Source: Pseudaminobacter soli (ex Li et al. 2025)
GTDB taxonomy: Bacteria > Pseudomonadota > Alphaproteobacteria > Rhizobiales > Rhizobiaceae
NCBI RefSeq assembly: GCF_003012705.1
Contig: NZ_PXYL01000007.1
Location: 1 to 64,000, forward strand
Direction of reading: 5' to 3'
Length of the DNA stretch: 64,000 nt
The number at the start of each line of letters is the position of its first letter. The first letter of the stretch is position 1. The notes beneath the pieces were generated by a model, which was not told the DNA's origin, ran no database searches, and was given only the letters and a program-made list of their open reading frames with translations. Of this stretch, positions 20,367-33,893 are shown one piece after another. The position numbers and the translations under genes are program-made.

Positions 20367-20381
20367 GAACAAAAAAGGTAC
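20367..20381. promoter_or_regulatory. Proximal SOS (LexA) box upstream of recA
   Basis: GAAC-AAAAAAG-GTAC is again one base from GAAC-N7-GAAC, located 58 bp before the recA start. With the distal site it brackets an AT-rich stretch that probably contains the recA promoter. Confidence 0.5.
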
Positions 20382-20439
20382 AAAACAATCAAGGAAGGGG
20401 AATTTCCGGCCTTCATTGACGTCCAAGGGGTAATGTATC

Positions 20440-21531
<1,092 letters not shown>

Positions 21532-21556
21532 GTTTCGTCACCGCTGAAAGATCTGG

Positions 21557-21589
21557 CAGGCCGTCGGCGTTCGCGTCGGCGGCCTGTTT
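21557..21589 (+). terminator. Probable recA terminator
   Basis: CAGGCCG (21557-21563) pairs with CGGCCTG (21580-21586) and is followed by a short T run (TTT). The T tract is weak, so efficiency is uncertain, but the position 25 bp after the recA stop fits. Confidence 0.5.
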
Positions 21590-21749
21590 GCGTGATGCCG
21601 GTTTCATGATCGCGCGAGTTGGCTTTTGGCGCGCGCCCGACGAAAAATTGTCGGCTTTCGGCGTTCTGGACAGGGTAGGATGCGAAGGCTAAAAGGCCAT
21701 GTTCATTTTCCGCCCCGGGCGCGGGGCGGTTTCTCGTAAAGGCAGGTAG

Positions 21750-24413
<2,664 letters not shown>

Positions 24414-24477
24414 GCAGGGTCGATCCATTCGCTCCGGGGCGATAGCCCCCGGAGCTTTCCGACAAGAATATGGATAC

Positions 24478-24509
24478 AAAAAAGCCCCGGATCGCTCCGG
24501 GGCTTTTTT
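24478..24509. terminator. Bidirectional terminator between alaS and icd
   Basis: AAAAAA-GCCCCGG-ATCGCT-CCGGGGC-TTTTTT, a 7-bp GC stem flanked by A and T runs, between the convergent alaS and icd ends. Confidence 0.92.
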
Positions 24510-24582
24510 CGTCTGGGCTATGTGGCCTGGAGAAAGATGGCCTTTCGTTGAAGCGCCATCTCGCTCCAGGCATTCAAGCCTG

Positions 24583-24607
24583 CCCGAAAAGCCGGTGGCT
24601 TTTCGGG
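24583..24607. repeat. Rhizobial RIME-like palindrome downstream of icd
   Basis: CCCGAAAAGCC-GGT-GGCTTTTCGGG is a perfect 11-bp stem, flanked by GATCATGC on one side. On the minus strand this reads GCATGATCCCGAAAAGCC, matching the GCATGATCCCGAAAAG motif of palindromic intergenic elements common in Rhizobiales. It may also act as a 3'-end stabiliser for icd. Confidence 0.6.
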
Positions 24608-24615
24608 ATCATGCC

Positions 24616-25830
24616 TCAGGCCGACATGGCGGCGCGCAGGTTCTCGTCGATCTTGTCGAGGAAGCCGGTGGTGGAGAGCCAGGGCTGGTCGGGACCGATC
24701 AGCAGCGACAGGTCCTTGGTCATGTAGCCCGCTTCCACGGTCTGCACGCAGACGCGCTCCAGCGTGTCGGCGAACTTCTTCAGCTCGGCATTGTTGTCGA
24801 GCTTGGCGCGATGGGCGAGGCCACGCGTCCAGGCGAAGATCGAGGCGATCGAGTTGGTCGAGGTCTCCTCGCCCTTCTGATGCTGGCGGTAGTGACGGGT
24901 GACGGTGCCGTGCGCGGCCTCGGCCTCGACGGTCTTGCCATCCGGCGTCATCAGCACCGAGGTCATCAGGCCGAGCGAGCCAAAGCCCTGCGCGACGATA
25001 TCCGACTGCACGTCGCCGTCGTAGTTCTTGCAGGCCCAGACGTAACCGCCGGACCACTTGAGCGCCGAGGCGACCATGTCGTCGATCAGGCGATGCTCGT
25101 ACCAAATCTTCGCTTCCTTGAACTTTTCGGCGAATTCGGCGTCGAAGACCTGCTGGAAGATGTCCTTGAAGCGGCCGTCATAGACCTTGAGGATGGTGTT
25201 CTTGGTCGACAGATAGACCGGGACCTTGCGCTGCAGGCCATAGTTGAAAGAGGCGCGGGCGAATTCGGAGATCGAATCGTCGAGGTTGTACATGCCCATG
25301 GCGACGCCGGCGGACGGCGCGTCAAACACGTCGTATTCGATTTCCTTGCCGTCCTCGCCGACGAACTTCATCGTCAGCTTGCCCTTGCCGGGGAACTTGA
25401 AGTCGGTGGCGCGGTACTGGTCGCCGAAGGCGTGACGGCCGACGATGATCGGCTTGGTCCAGCCCGGAACCAGGCGCGGCACGTTCTTGCAGATGATGGG
25501 CTCGCGGAAGATCACGCCGCCCAGGATGTTGCGGATGGTGCCGTTGGGCGACTTCCACATCTTCTTGAGGCCGAACTCCTCCACGCGGGCTTCGTCCGGC
25601 GTGATGGTGGCGCACTTGACGCCGACGCCGTACTGCTTGATCGCGTTGGCCGCGTCGATCGTCACCTGGTCGTTGGTGGCGTCGCGGTTCTCGATACCGA
25701 GGTCATAGTACTTCAGGTCGATATCGAGATAGGGGTGGATCAGCTTCTCTTTGATGAACTGCCAGATGATGCGGGTCATCTCATCGCCGTCGAGTTCGAC
25801 GACCGGATTATCCACCTTGATTTTTGTCAT
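24616..25830 (-). CDS. icd: NADP-dependent isocitrate dehydrogenase
   Basis: Converts isocitrate to 2-oxoglutarate in the TCA cycle with reduction of NADP. The 404-residue protein begins [20 protein letters not shown] and carries [13 protein letters not shown], the substrate-binding Arg-rich [16 protein letters not shown] and [13 protein letters not shown] motifs. This is the homodimeric, eukaryote-like class found in alphaproteobacteria rather than the E. coli class. It is monocistronic and divergent from trmJ. Confidence 0.97.
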   Translation of the reverse strand: MTKIKVDNPVVELDGDEMTRIIWQFIKEKLIHPYLDIDLKYYDLGIENRDATNDQVTIDAANAIKQYGVGVKCATITPDEARVEEFGLKKMWKSPNGTIRNILGGVIFREPIICKNVPRLVPGWTKPIIVGRHAFGDQYRATDFKFPGKGKLTMKFVGEDGKEIEYDVFDAPSAGVAMGMYNLDDSISEFARASFNYGLQRKVPVYLSTKNTILKVYDGRFKDIFQQVFDAEFAEKFKEAKIWYEHRLIDDMVASALKWSGGYVWACKNYDGDVQSDIVAQGFGSLGLMTSVLMTPDGKTVEAEAAHGTVTRHYRQHQKGEETSTNSIASIFAWTRGLAHRAKLDNNAELKKFADTLERVCVQTVEAGYMTKDLSLLIGPDQPWLSTTGFLDKIDENLRAAMSA

Positions 25831-26026
25831 GGAAATGCCTCGTTCTGGGAGCGGAACGCAATTGTTCCAACGGGTTTGCGAAGGGAGTTCGGGCCCCTAT
25901 AGCAAAGCGGGGGTGGGCGCGCAAACGCTACCGCCAAGGCAGACGCCGGCGCGGAGCGGGATGTTTCGTTTCGCGGCGACTTGTGCGAGAGAAGGCGCCA
26001 GCAAACGCAGGTTTCAGTTAAGGACA

Positions 26027-26881
26027 ATGGCAGGCACCGATCACGACAAACCCCTGATCACCGGAGGCCCGGCGATTATACTGGTCGAACCGCAACTCGG
26101 CGAGAACATCGGCATGGTGGCGCGCGCCATGGCCAATTTCGGCCTATCGGAATTGCGGCTGATCAATCCGCGCGACGGCTGGCCGAGCGAAAAGGCACGC
26201 GCGGCCGCCAGCAAGGCCGACCACGTCATCGACGGCGCGGTGGTGTTCGACACGCTGGAAGAGGCCGTGGCCGACCTCAACTTCATCTATGCCACGACGG
26301 CGCGCGAGCGCGACGGTTTCAAGCCGGTGCGCGGGCCGGAGGAGGCGAGCCGCAGGCTGCGCACGCGCAACGACGCCGGCGAGCGCACCGGCATCCTGTT
26401 CGGGCGCGAGCGGTTTGGCCTGTCGAACGAGGAAGTCGCCATGGCCGACGAAATCGTGACCTTCCCGGTCAATCCGGCCTTTGCCTCGCTCAACATCGCG
26501 CAGGCCGTGCTGCTGATGTCCTATGAGTGGATGAAGTCGGGCTTTGGGGCTGAGCAAACGCCGTTTGCCGGGCCCGATGTGATGCCGGCGAGCAAGGAAC
26601 ACCTCAACGGCATGATCGGCCATCTGGAATCGGCGCTCGATGCGCGCGGATACTTCCGCCCGGCCGCGAAAAAGCCGAAGATGCTCGACAATCTGAGGGC
26701 GGTGCTGACCCGACCGGCATTTACGCTGGAGGAGATCAAGCTGCTTCGAGGGATCATTTCTTCCCTGGATTATTTTTCGCCCAAGACGCCGCGCGGCTCC
26801 GGCAACCCGGAAAGGAAAGCGAAAGTAGATCGTGATAGGCATGGCAAGAGCGGCGAAACCGTAAAGGACGAGGAACGCTGA
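26027..26881 (+). CDS. SPOUT-family RNA methyltransferase (TrmJ/TrmH-like)
   Basis: The 284-residue protein has the knotted SPOUT fold: [20 protein letters not shown] at residues 20-39 (motif 1), [16 protein letters not shown] (motif 2) and [19 protein letters not shown] (motif 3). This arrangement is that of TrmJ, which 2'-O-methylates tRNA position 32. The start at 26027 has an AAGGA ribosome site; in-frame upstream sequence overlaps the icd start and is unlikely to be translated. murI begins four bases after the stop, so they are co-transcribed. Confidence 0.87.
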   Translation: MAGTDHDKPLITGGPAIILVEPQLGENIGMVARAMANFGLSELRLINPRDGWPSEKARAAASKADHVIDGAVVFDTLEEAVADLNFIYATTARERDGFKPVRGPEEASRRLRTRNDAGERTGILFGRERFGLSNEEVAMADEIVTFPVNPAFASLNIAQAVLLMSYEWMKSGFGAEQTPFAGPDVMPASKEHLNGMIGHLESALDARGYFRPAAKKPKMLDNLRAVLTRPAFTLEEIKLLRGIISSLDYFSPKTPRGSGNPERKAKVDRDRHGKSGETVKDEER

Positions 26882-26885
26882 CAAC

Positions 26886-27674
26886 ATGACCGACCGGCCG
26901 GTGCTGATGTTCGATTCCGGCATTGGGGGGCTCACCGTGCTGCGCGAGGCGCGCGTGCTGATGCCCGACCGCCGTTTCGTCTATGTGGCAGATGATGCCG
27001 GCTTTCCTTACGGCGACTGGGAGGAAGAGGCGCTGCGGGCGCGCATCGTCGACCTCTTCGGCGAGTTGCTGGAGAAGCACAGGCCGGAAATCGCGGTCAT
27101 TCCCTGTAATACGGCCTCGACGCTGGTGCTGTCGGACCTGCGTGCGGCCTTTCCCGGCACGCCCTTCGTCGGCACGGTGCCGGCGATCAAGCCGGCAGCG
27201 GAGCGCACGCGCTCGGGCCTCGTTTCGGTGCTGGCCACGCCCGGTACCGTGAAACGCGCTTATACGCGCGACCTGATCCAGTCCTTCGCCAATGCCTGCC
27301 ATGTGCGGCTTGTCGGCAGCCAGAACCTCGCCCGCATGGCGGAAGCCTATATTCGTGGCGTTCTGCTGGACGACGAGGCCATACGGGCCGAGATCGAGCC
27401 TTGCTTCGTCGAGCAGGACGGCCAGCGCACCGACATCGTGGTGCTGGCCTGCACGCATTACCCGTTTCTTGCCAACGTCTTCCGCCGGCTGGCGCCCTGG
27501 CCGGTGGACTGGCTGGACCCGGCCGAAGCGATCGCGCGCCGGGCGCTGTCGCTGATTCCGGCCGCGTCGAAGGCCGAGCCGGAGCATGATCCGGACGTGG
27601 CGATCTTCACCTCGGGCGGCGCCGATTTTCTCACCCGCCGCCTGATGCAGGGTTTTGGGCTGAGCGTAGCCTAG
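26886..27674 (+). CDS. murI: Glutamate racemase
   Basis: Makes D-glutamate for peptidoglycan. The two catalytic cysteines are C74 (IPCNTAS) and C189 (LACTHYPF), with the [10 protein letters not shown] start motif. Length 262 is normal. It follows the SPOUT methyltransferase with a four-base gap. A dumbbell-shaped palindrome follows the stop. Confidence 0.96.
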   Translation: MTDRPVLMFDSGIGGLTVLREARVLMPDRRFVYVADDAGFPYGDWEEEALRARIVDLFGELLEKHRPEIAVIPCNTASTLVLSDLRAAFPGTPFVGTVPAIKPAAERTRSGLVSVLATPGTVKRAYTRDLIQSFANACHVRLVGSQNLARMAEAYIRGVLLDDEAIRAEIEPCFVEQDGQRTDIVVLACTHYPFLANVFRRLAPWPVDWLDPAEAIARRALSLIPAASKAEPEHDPDVAIFTSGGADFLTRRLMQGFGLSVA

Positions 27675-27675
27675 A

Positions 27676-27718
27676 GCATTTTGCAGCGAGGCGGAATCGC
27701 CTCGCGTCGCACAAATGC
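27676..27718. repeat. Palindromic intergenic element after murI
   Basis: Nested inverted repeats: outer GCATTT/AAATGC and inner GCGAGGCG-GAAT-CGCCTCGC. It starts with TAGAGCATTT, like other rhizobial intergenic palindromes. There is no proper T tract, so it is better described as a repeat or mRNA 3'-end element than a classical terminator. Confidence 0.5.
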
Positions 27719-27799
27719 GCCTCAATAAGACGATTTTTCCCGGAACATTAGGACGGGCTGATGGGTTTGCCCCTGGGAGACAACAGGGAGTGTTGAACC

Positions 27800-27988
27800 A
27801 TGCCTGCAACTTCGAAAGCCCAGCAGAAAGCCGCCGGCGCGGCGCTTGCGGCCAAGCGCGGCGAGATCAAGGTGAGCGAACTCAAGGGCGCATCGAAACA
27901 GATGTTCGAATCGATGAGCGAAAAGCAGCTTGAGGAATTCGCCGAGACCAAGCTGAAGGGCCTGCCTGAGCACAAGACCAGGCACTGA
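27800..27988 (+). CDS. DUF3008-like small protein (62 aa)
   Basis: A highly charged, Ala/Lys/Glu-rich helical protein (MPATSKAQQKAAGAALAAKR, then GEIKVSELKGASKQMFESM and LEEFAETKLKGLPEHK). The pattern matches DUF3008 proteins, short stress-associated bacterial proteins of unknown function. The ribosome site AGGGAG precedes the ATG. It stands alone between murI and the convergent oxidoreductase. Confidence 0.82.
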   Translation: MPATSKAQQKAAGAALAAKRGEIKVSELKGASKQMFESMSEKQLEEFAETKLKGLPEHKTRH

Positions 27989-28051
27989 GCCCGGAATACG
28001 TGGCGACTCATGAAAGAGCACCGCGCAGCGATGCGCGGTGCTCTTCTTTGT

Positions 28052-28690
28052 TCAGTAGCCCACCGTGAACCGCTTGCCGGTGTGCTTGCCCGTCTCTGCC
28101 TCGTCGGCGATTGCGACGGCCAAATCCTCGACCGATATCCGGCTTTCGCCCTTGTCGTCGAATACAGGCTTGTCCTCGCCGTAGCGGAATTTGCCGGTGC
28201 GGGCGCCGGGCGCGAGCAATATCGCCGGTGACAGGAAGCTCCAGTCGAGCCCCTTTTCCTGGCGGATTTCGTTCAATGCGTCACGGGCGGCCAGGGCGCC
28301 GTCCTTGTATTGGGCCGGAAATTCGGGCGTGTCGACGATCTGCACGCCTGGCGCGGCTTCAAGGCTGCCGGCGCCGCCGATAACGATCAGCCGTGTCTTG
28401 GCGGCCTTGGCTGCCTTCACGATGTCGCGGGAGCCGTTGAGGTGCTTGTTGTAGATGTCGGGGTCGCCCCAGCCGCCGTTGAAGGAAGAGACGATGACAT
28501 CGTGGCCTGAAAGCGCCTTGGCGAGCGCGTCGACATCGTTGACGTCCACCTGCTTGGCCGTGACGCCGGGCAGCTTCTCCACCTTTTCGGGGTGGCGCAC
28601 GATCGCGGTGACGTTCCAGCCGCGCGAGACGGCTTCCTTCAGGATGGCCTTGCCGACGAAGCCAGAGGCGCCGATGAGAGCGATTTTCAT
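28052..28690 (-). CDS. NAD(P)-binding oxidoreductase (NmrA/HSCARG-like, COG2910)
   Basis: The 212-residue Rossmann protein starts MKIALIGASGFVGKAILKEA, with the GASGFVG nucleotide-binding loop at residues 7-13. It lacks the SDR YxxxK catalytic motif and resembles the atypical SDR/NAD(P)H-binding group that acts as NADPH sensors or quinone/flavin reductases. The start at 28690 matches the Rossmann strand. It is divergent from an HxlR-type regulator with a palindrome between them, so it is probably redox- or electrophile-induced. Confidence 0.82.
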   Translation of the reverse strand: MKIALIGASGFVGKAILKEAVSRGWNVTAIVRHPEKVEKLPGVTAKQVDVNDVDALAKALSGHDVIVSSFNGGWGDPDIYNKHLNGSRDIVKAAKAAKTRLIVIGGAGSLEAAPGVQIVDTPEFPAQYKDGALAARDALNEIRQEKGLDWSFLSPAILLAPGARTGKFRYGEDKPVFDDKGESRISVEDLAVAIADEAETGKHTGKRFTVGY

Positions 28691-28750
28691 GGGTATTCTC
28701 CTTGTCCCCGACGTTTGCATTCGCGACCGGTCGGGTATAAATCGTAATCA

Positions 28751-28767
28751 GGTTATCAACGGTAACC
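28751..28767. promoter_or_regulatory. Putative HxlR operator (GGTTA-N7-TAACC)
   Basis: A perfect 5-bp inverted repeat, GGTTATCAACGGTAACC, sits in the 146-bp gap between the divergent oxidoreductase and HxlR-family regulator genes. Its placement and symmetry suit a dimeric winged-helix regulator. Confidence 0.45.
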
Positions 28768-28836
28768 ATATAGGGGAGGCCGGAGAAACCGGGAAGAACG
28801 CACGATTTTGTGCTCAGGTAACAGCGAGGGAACCGC

Positions 28837-29250
28837 ATGGACGTGAATGTGAAGACCGAAGGCGCTGCGCCGCTTCTGCACACGCATCCGGGGTTTGAGC
28901 GCGGCGCAAATGGCAGCTGCCCGATGCGCGACGTGCTCGACCGTATCGGCGATACCTGGAGCCTGCTGGTGATCATCAACCTCCAGCCTGCTCCGATGCG
29001 CTTCAATGCGCTCCGCCGCAGCATCGAGGGCATTTCCCAGCGCATGCTCACCGTCACGCTGCGCTCGCTGGAGCGGGACGGGCTGGTGCGCCGCACCGTG
29101 CGGCCGACAACGCCGCCGGAGGTGGAATACGCGCTGACGGACATTGGCCAGTCGATCGCGGTGCCGATTGCCGCACTTGGCCTGTGGGCACAGCGGAACC
29201 AGCCGTTGCTGCAGCAGGCGCGGGAGCGTTTTGATGCGACAAACGCATGA
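28837..29250 (+). CDS. HxlR-family transcriptional regulator
   Basis: The 137-residue protein has the HxlR winged helix at residues 28-115: CPMRDVLDRIGDTWSLLVI, then MRFNALRRSIEGISQRMLTV and LRSLERDGLVRRTVRPTTPP. The conserved Cys28 just before the domain is the redox or electrophile sensor position in several HxlR proteins (inference). Divergent to the NAD(P)-binding oxidoreductase, which it likely controls. Confidence 0.9.
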   Translation: MDVNVKTEGAAPLLHTHPGFERGANGSCPMRDVLDRIGDTWSLLVIINLQPAPMRFNALRRSIEGISQRMLTVTLRSLERDGLVRRTVRPTTPPEVEYALTDIGQSIAVPIAALGLWAQRNQPLLQQARERFDATNA

Positions 29251-29458
29251 GAAGCGCCCGATGGCGTTGACTTTCGGCGCTTAGTCGCCTATCCACCCGC
29301 CAGCCGCGCAGAGATGTGCGGTTTACGTGTCCCGTGGGTTTTTCCGCCAGCTTTGCGCGGAAGATCCTGTCAGGTCTCGAAAACGGAGGCCAGAGGAGGG
29401 CGCGTTTCCTTCGCTCGGAGCACGAGGTTCCGGGCATATTTGTTTGAAAGGGAATGCG

Positions 29459-30076
29459 ATGAGCAAGCGCGAATCCGCAAAATACAAGATTGACCGCCGT
29501 CTTGGCGAAAACATCTGGGGCCGTCCGAAGTCCCCGGTCAACAAGCGTGAATACGGCCCCGGCCAGCACGGCCAGCGCCGCAAGGGCAAGCTGTCGGACT
29601 TCGGTCTGCAGCTGCGCGCCAAGCAGAAGCTGAAGGGCCACTACGGCGACATTTCGGAAAAGCAGTTCCGCAAGACCTATGACGAGGCAAACCGCCGCAA
29701 GGGCGATACGCCGGAGAACCTGATCGGCCTGCTCGAGTCGCGTCTGGACGCGATCGTGTACCGCGCCAAGTTTGTTCCGACGATCTTCGCCGCTCGTCAG
29801 TTCGTCAACCACGGCCACATCAACGTCAACGGCCGCCGCGTCAACATCGGCTCGTTCCGCTGCAAGGCCGGCGACGTGATCGAAGTGCGCGAGAAGTCGA
29901 AGCAGCTGACGATCGTTCTCGAGTCGGTCGGCCTGGCTGAGCGCGACGTGCCGGACTACATCGAAGTCGACCACAACAAGATGGTCGCGACCTTCCAGCG
30001 CGTTCCGGGCCTGGCCGACGTTCCGTTCGCCGTGCAGATGGAACCGAACCTGGTCGTCGAATTCTACTCGCGCTAA
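29459..30076 (+). CDS. rpsD: 30S ribosomal protein S4
   Basis: S4 nucleates assembly of the small ribosomal subunit body by binding 16S rRNA. The 205-residue protein begins [20 protein letters not shown], as in alphaproteobacteria, which lack the N-terminal Cys motif found in some other bacteria. The S4 RNA-binding domain ([36 protein letters not shown]) is at residues 95-155. An in-frame ATG at 29327 would add 44 unconserved residues. It is followed by a strong terminator. Confidence 0.97.
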   Translation: MSKRESAKYKIDRRLGENIWGRPKSPVNKREYGPGQHGQRRKGKLSDFGLQLRAKQKLKGHYGDISEKQFRKTYDEANRRKGDTPENLIGLLESRLDAIVYRAKFVPTIFAARQFVNHGHINVNGRRVNIGSFRCKAGDVIEVREKSKQLTIVLESVGLAERDVPDYIEVDHNKMVATFQRVPGLADVPFAVQMEPNLVVEFYSR

Positions 30077-30103
30077 TTCAGTCGCGAAGTTCGAATTTAT
30101 CGG

Positions 30104-30130
30104 AAAGGCCGCCTTCGAGGCGGCCTTTTT
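30104..30130 (+). terminator. rpsD terminator
   Basis: AAGGCCGCC-TTCGA-GGCGGCCTT followed by TTTG, a 9-bp stem with a T tail, starting 28 bp after the rpsD stop. Confidence 0.9.
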
Positions 30131-30203
30131 GTTTGCCCGTTGCCCTCCGCCGGGCGTTGTTCTAAGTCGGGCTCATAAACCGACCGAGCAGGAATACACC
30201 GCC

Positions 30204-31061
30204 ATGAACATGATGCCGGAACCAATCGCCGATCTGGAAGGCGATGCCTGCCATCCCATGTTCCGTGAAACGCCGTCGGGCGTGGAGTTCAACAAGCTGC
30301 GCAAGCGGCTGCTGCGCCAGACGCGGCAGGCGCTGGACGATTTTTCCATGGTCAAGCCGGGCGAACGCTGGCTGGTGGCGCTTTCGGGCGGCAAGGACTC
30401 TTATGGCCTGCTGGCGCTGCTGCTGGACCTGAAGTGGCGCGGCTTCCTGCCGGTGGAGCTTCTGGCCTGTAATCTCGACCAGGGCCAGCCGCACTTTCCA
30501 AAGCACATCCTGCCGGACTTTTTGAACAAGCACGGCATCGAGCACCGCATCGAGTACCAGGACACCTATTCGATCGTCACCGACAAGATCGACGAGGGCA
30601 AAACCTATTGCTCGCTCTGTTCACGCCTGCGGCGCGGCCACCTCTATCGCATCGCGCGCGAGGAGGGGTGCTCGGCGCTGGTGCTGGGCCACCATCGCGA
30701 GGACATTCTCGAAACCTTCTTCATGAACCTGTTCCATGGCGGCCGACTCGCCGCCATGCCGCCCAAGCTGCTAAACGACGAGGGCGACACACTGGTGCTG
30801 CGGCCGCTGAGTTATTGCGCGGAAGCCGACATGGAAAAGTTCGCCGAGGCGATGCAGTTTCCGATCATTCCCTGCGACCTCTGCGGCAGCCAGGAAGGCC
30901 TGCAGCGCAACGCCATGAAGGCGATGCTGGACGATATCGAGCGGCGCATGCCCGGCCGCAAGGACACCATGATCCGCGCGCTGACCAATGTGCGGCCGAG
31001 CCATCTGCTCGACCGCAACCTGTTCGATTTCGCGGGGCTCATGGTGCCGGAAGGCGCTTAA
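30204..31061 (+). CDS. ttcA: tRNA 2-thiocytidine biosynthesis protein
   Basis: TtcA thiolates cytidine 32 of certain tRNAs using an Fe-S cluster and ATP. The PP-loop SGGKDS is at residue 60, the cluster cysteines appear in [12 protein letters not shown] and one further in PCDLCGSQ, and [20 protein letters not shown] completes the family pattern. Length 285 is normal. The start at 30204 ([14 protein letters not shown]) has an AGGAA ribosome site; a longer in-frame start at 30129 would overlap the rpsD terminator. Confidence 0.94.
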   Translation: MNMMPEPIADLEGDACHPMFRETPSGVEFNKLRKRLLRQTRQALDDFSMVKPGERWLVALSGGKDSYGLLALLLDLKWRGFLPVELLACNLDQGQPHFPKHILPDFLNKHGIEHRIEYQDTYSIVTDKIDEGKTYCSLCSRLRRGHLYRIAREEGCSALVLGHHREDILETFFMNLFHGGRLAAMPPKLLNDEGDTLVLRPLSYCAEADMEKFAEAMQFPIIPCDLCGSQEGLQRNAMKAMLDDIERRMPGRKDTMIRALTNVRPSHLLDRNLFDFAGLMVPEGA

Positions 31062-31087
31062 TTCGCCGAGTATCTAGCCGAGGATTT

Positions 31088-31129
31088 CCCCCTCGACCGG
31101 CCGCGCGAAGCGGAGGCCCGGCGAGGGGG
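31088..31129. terminator. Possible hairpin between convergent ttcA and MFS genes
   Basis: CCCCCTCG (31088-31095) pairs with CGAGGGGG (31122-31129) around a GC-rich 26-nt loop. No T tract follows on either strand, so it may be an intergenic palindrome rather than a true terminator. Confidence 0.35.
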
Positions 31130-31162
31130 GGCTTGGCTGCTACGAGTTGCAGCGGCGCCTCG

Positions 31163-32407
31163 TCATACCGGCTTGTTGTGCGGCCGGAACAGCTGGCCCT
31201 TCTCCGCGATCAGCACGAAGACCAGCCCAACCACCGACACAGTGAAGTAGCCGACGGCTAGCGGGGTGGTCGTGCCGTCGAACGACTGGCCGATCAGCGC
31301 GCCGATGGCGCCGCCGCAGGCAGTGCCCATGAAGCCCAGCACCGACGATGCCGTGCCGGCGACATGGCCCAGCGGTTCCATGGCCAGCGCGTTGAAGTTC
31401 GAGCCGATAAGGCCGAACTGGAACATCGCAAGCGCGAAAAGCACCAGGAAAAGCGGGAAGGGCAGGTAGCCGAGCATCAGCGAAAGCGTGAACCAGACGA
31501 AGCTCACGGTCATGAAGCCGATGAGCGCGCCATGCGACAGCCGGCGCATGCCGAAGCGGCCGACCAGGCGCGAATTCAGGAACGACGACAGCGCCATGAA
31601 CATGGCAACGCCCGCGAACACCACCGGGAACATGGTGCCCAGATCGTAGATGCCGACATAAATCTGCTGGGCCGAGTTGATGAAGCCGAACAGGGCGCCG
31701 AAGACGATGGAGCTGGCGAGCGTGTAGCAAAGCGCAACCCGGTTGCCGAGCACGATGCCGAAGCCGCGCAGGATGGTCATCGGCGTGAATGGCCGCTTGT
31801 CGGCCGGATCGAGCGTTTCAGGCAGCCGCACCCAGATCCAGATGCCGGCGAGGATGGCCATCACGGCCATGAAGCCGAAGATGAGGTGCCATTCGCCAAA
31901 GATCATGACGACCTGCCCGATGCCCGGCGCGATGACCGGGACGATCATGAACACCATCATGACGAGCGACATCACCTCGGCCATCCTGCGGCCGCCGAAG
32001 ACGTCGCGGATGATCGACACGCTGATGACGCGGGTGGCGGCCGAGCCGATGCCATGCACGAAGCGCATCGCCAGAAGAGCGCCGAACGAGGGCACGAACA
32101 TCGCCGCGCCCGCGGCCAGCACATAGATGCAGATGCCGAAGAGCAGCGGCGGGCGGCGCCCAAAACGGTCCGCCAGCGGGCCATAGGCCAGCTGCGCGAA
32201 GGCAAAGCCCAGCAGGTAAGCCGAGATCACATATTGCCGGTGGTTTTCGTTCTCGACGCCGAGGCTGGCGCCGATCTGCTGCAGGCCGGGCAGCATCATG
32301 TCGATGGCGAGCGCATTGAGCGCCATGAGCATCGCCATCATGGCGATGAACTCGACCTTGCCTATGCCTTTGAGGCGAGATTCCGATACTGCTGTCGATG
32401 CGTCCAT
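31163..32407 (-). CDS. Bcr/CflA-family multidrug efflux MFS transporter
   Basis: A 414-residue drug:H+ antiporter of 12 helices. The TM1 end ALNALAIDMMLPGLQQI and the motif A loop YGPLADRFGRRPPLLFGI are typical of Bcr/CflA proteins, with motif C-like GIGQVVMIFGEW around TM5. Likely an inner-membrane exporter of toxic amphiphiles; the substrate is unknown. It follows grxD on the same strand but is separated from it by a terminator. Confidence 0.88.
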   Translation of the reverse strand: MDASTAVSESRLKGIGKVEFIAMMAMLMALNALAIDMMLPGLQQIGASLGVENENHRQYVISAYLLGFAFAQLAYGPLADRFGRRPPLLFGICIYVLAAGAAMFVPSFGALLAMRFVHGIGSAATRVISVSIIRDVFGGRRMAEVMSLVMMVFMIVPVIAPGIGQVVMIFGEWHLIFGFMAVMAILAGIWIWVRLPETLDPADKRPFTPMTILRGFGIVLGNRVALCYTLASSIVFGALFGFINSAQQIYVGIYDLGTMFPVVFAGVAMFMALSSFLNSRLVGRFGMRRLSHGALIGFMTVSFVWFTLSLMLGYLPFPLFLVLFALAMFQFGLIGSNFNALAMEPLGHVAGTASSVLGFMGTACGGAIGALIGQSFDGTTTPLAVGYFTVSVVGLVFVLIAEKGQLFRPHNKPV

Positions 32408-32433
32408 TTAGTCACCCCGTCGAAACGCCAAAT

Positions 32434-32458
32434 AAGGCGCCGGAACGGCCGGCGCCTT
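32434..32458 (-). terminator. Terminator downstream of grxD
   Basis: AAGGCGCCGG-AACGG-CCGGCGCCTT is a perfect 10-bp stem. Read on the minus strand it is followed by ATTT, which suits termination after grxD before the MFS gene on the same strand. Confidence 0.75.
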
Positions 32459-32508
32459 TGCTGGAAGTCCCGACGCGGATGCCGGAACGGTTATTGCTTG
32501 TCAGGCTA

Positions 32509-32841
32509 TCAGGCGGCCTTTGTGGCTACGCCCTTGCCTTCAAAAAGGGCCTGCAATTCGCCGGCCTGGAACATTTCGCGGATGATGTCGCAACCGCCGA
32601 TGAACTCGCCCTTCACATAGAGCTGCGGGATGGTCGGCCAGTTGGAATATTCCTTGATACCCTGGCGCAGCTCCATCGAGGTCAGCACGTCGATGCCCTT
32701 GTAGTCGACGCCGACATAGTCGAGAATCTGAACGACCTGGCCCGAGAAACCGCACTGCGGGAAACCGGGGGTGCCCTTCATGAACAGGACGACGTCGTTG
32801 TTCTTGACCTCGTTGTCGATGAAATCCTTGATACCGCTCAT
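32509..32841 (-). CDS. grxD: Monothiol glutaredoxin (CGFS type)
   Basis: Class II glutaredoxin that binds and transfers [2Fe-2S] clusters with glutathione. The CGFS active site is in [11 protein letters not shown] (Cys30), and the GSH-binding [19 protein letters not shown] follows. The start at 32841 ([12 protein letters not shown]) gives 110 residues, the family length. CGFS glutaredoxins act with BolA; here bolA lies 1 kb upstream on the same strand, split from grxD by an opposite-strand gene. Confidence 0.95.
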   Translation of the reverse strand: MSGIKDFIDNEVKNNDVVLFMKGTPGFPQCGFSGQVVQILDYVGVDYKGIDVLTSMELRQGIKEYSNWPTIPQLYVKGEFIGGCDIIREMFQAGELQALFEGKGVATKAA

Positions 32842-32953
32842 AATGACTTGCCTTTCATCGCCCGCACGCGCAGGGCCGTGATATTCGTTCTTCAAATAAC
32901 CCCATTGCCCGGGCGAGACAAGGTCGAGCCCTGACAATGACGGCACCGGCGAC

Positions 32954-33808
32954 GTGACAACTGACGGGAAAACCTTGCTGCGCACCACCTCACGTCTCAC
33001 CAATCGCTCGACGATCCTTGCGACTGCGTTGCTTGTCCTTGGATGCCTTGCGGTGGTCGCCTTCTGGCCGAAGCGCAAGCCTGCGCGCCCTGTCGTTGCG
33101 GCGCAGGTTGCAGTGGCGCTTCCGGTGCCCTGCCGCGATTTGAGCTTCGAAGGCATCGACCATATCGTCTGCGAGATCGACCTGCGCAGCTATGACATCG
33201 GTCTGTTCCACAAGGATGCCGACAGCAAGCCCTACCGCTCGCTGAAAAACTTCGACGCAGTAATGAGCGGGCAGGGCAGGCAGCCGATCCTGTCGATGAA
33301 TGCGGGCATGTATCACGAAGATTTGTCCGCGGTCGGCCTCTTGGTCGAGGACGGCCGGCAGACCAGCCCGATCGAACTGGCGAGCGGCATCGGCAATTTC
33401 TTCATGAAGCCGAACGGCGTCTTCAGCATTCGCGCCGATGGAACTGCCGCGATCACCGAATCGAGCGCCTATGCCGCGGCCCCGCCTGCAGACTCCTTTG
33501 CCACGCAGTCAGGCCCGCTGCTTGTCATCGACGGCCAGTTGCATCCGCGTTTCGAGGAGAACGGCTCGTCGCGCTTCATTCGCAACGGCGTGGGCGTGCG
33601 CGACCCGGACACGGTGGTGCTGGCGATCTCCCGCCAACCGGTGAGTTTTGGCAGCTTCGGCCGCCTGTTCCGCGATGCGCTGCAATGTCCGAATGCGCTC
33701 TATTTCGACGGCGCGATCTCGGCGCTGTCGAACGGCAAGGACATGATCATGGGCGGCGCCAATCCGGTGGGGCCGATATTGGCGGTGTTTGCGAAGCGGC
33801 AGCCGTAG
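32954..33808 (+). CDS. DUF2233/phosphodiester glycosidase-family protein, membrane-anchored or exported
   Basis: A GTG start at 32954 gives 284 residues with an N-terminal hydrophobic helix ([18 protein letters not shown], residues 21-38) and a periplasmic DUF2233/NAGPA-like domain. Signatures are [40 protein letters not shown] and [12 protein letters not shown]. Family members include a phosphodiester glycosidase that uncovers mannose 6-phosphate; bacterial roles are mostly unknown. It is on the opposite strand between bolA and grxD, which are usually adjacent, so it is probably a later insertion. Confidence 0.78.
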   Translation: MTTDGKTLLRTTSRLTNRSTILATALLVLGCLAVVAFWPKRKPARPVVAAQVAVALPVPCRDLSFEGIDHIVCEIDLRSYDIGLFHKDADSKPYRSLKNFDAVMSGQGRQPILSMNAGMYHEDLSAVGLLVEDGRQTSPIELASGIGNFFMKPNGVFSIRADGTAAITESSAYAAAPPADSFATQSGPLLVIDGQLHPRFEENGSSRFIRNGVGVRDPDTVVLAISRQPVSFGSFGRLFRDALQCPNALYFDGAISALSNGKDMIMGGANPVGPILAVFAKRQP

Positions 33809-33893
33809 CTCCGGGCACGACCTCCGCCGAAGCCCTCCAACCTATGGTCGATTTGCTTCGGCAAGCGGTCGTTCCGGCTGAAACGCTCTCGGC

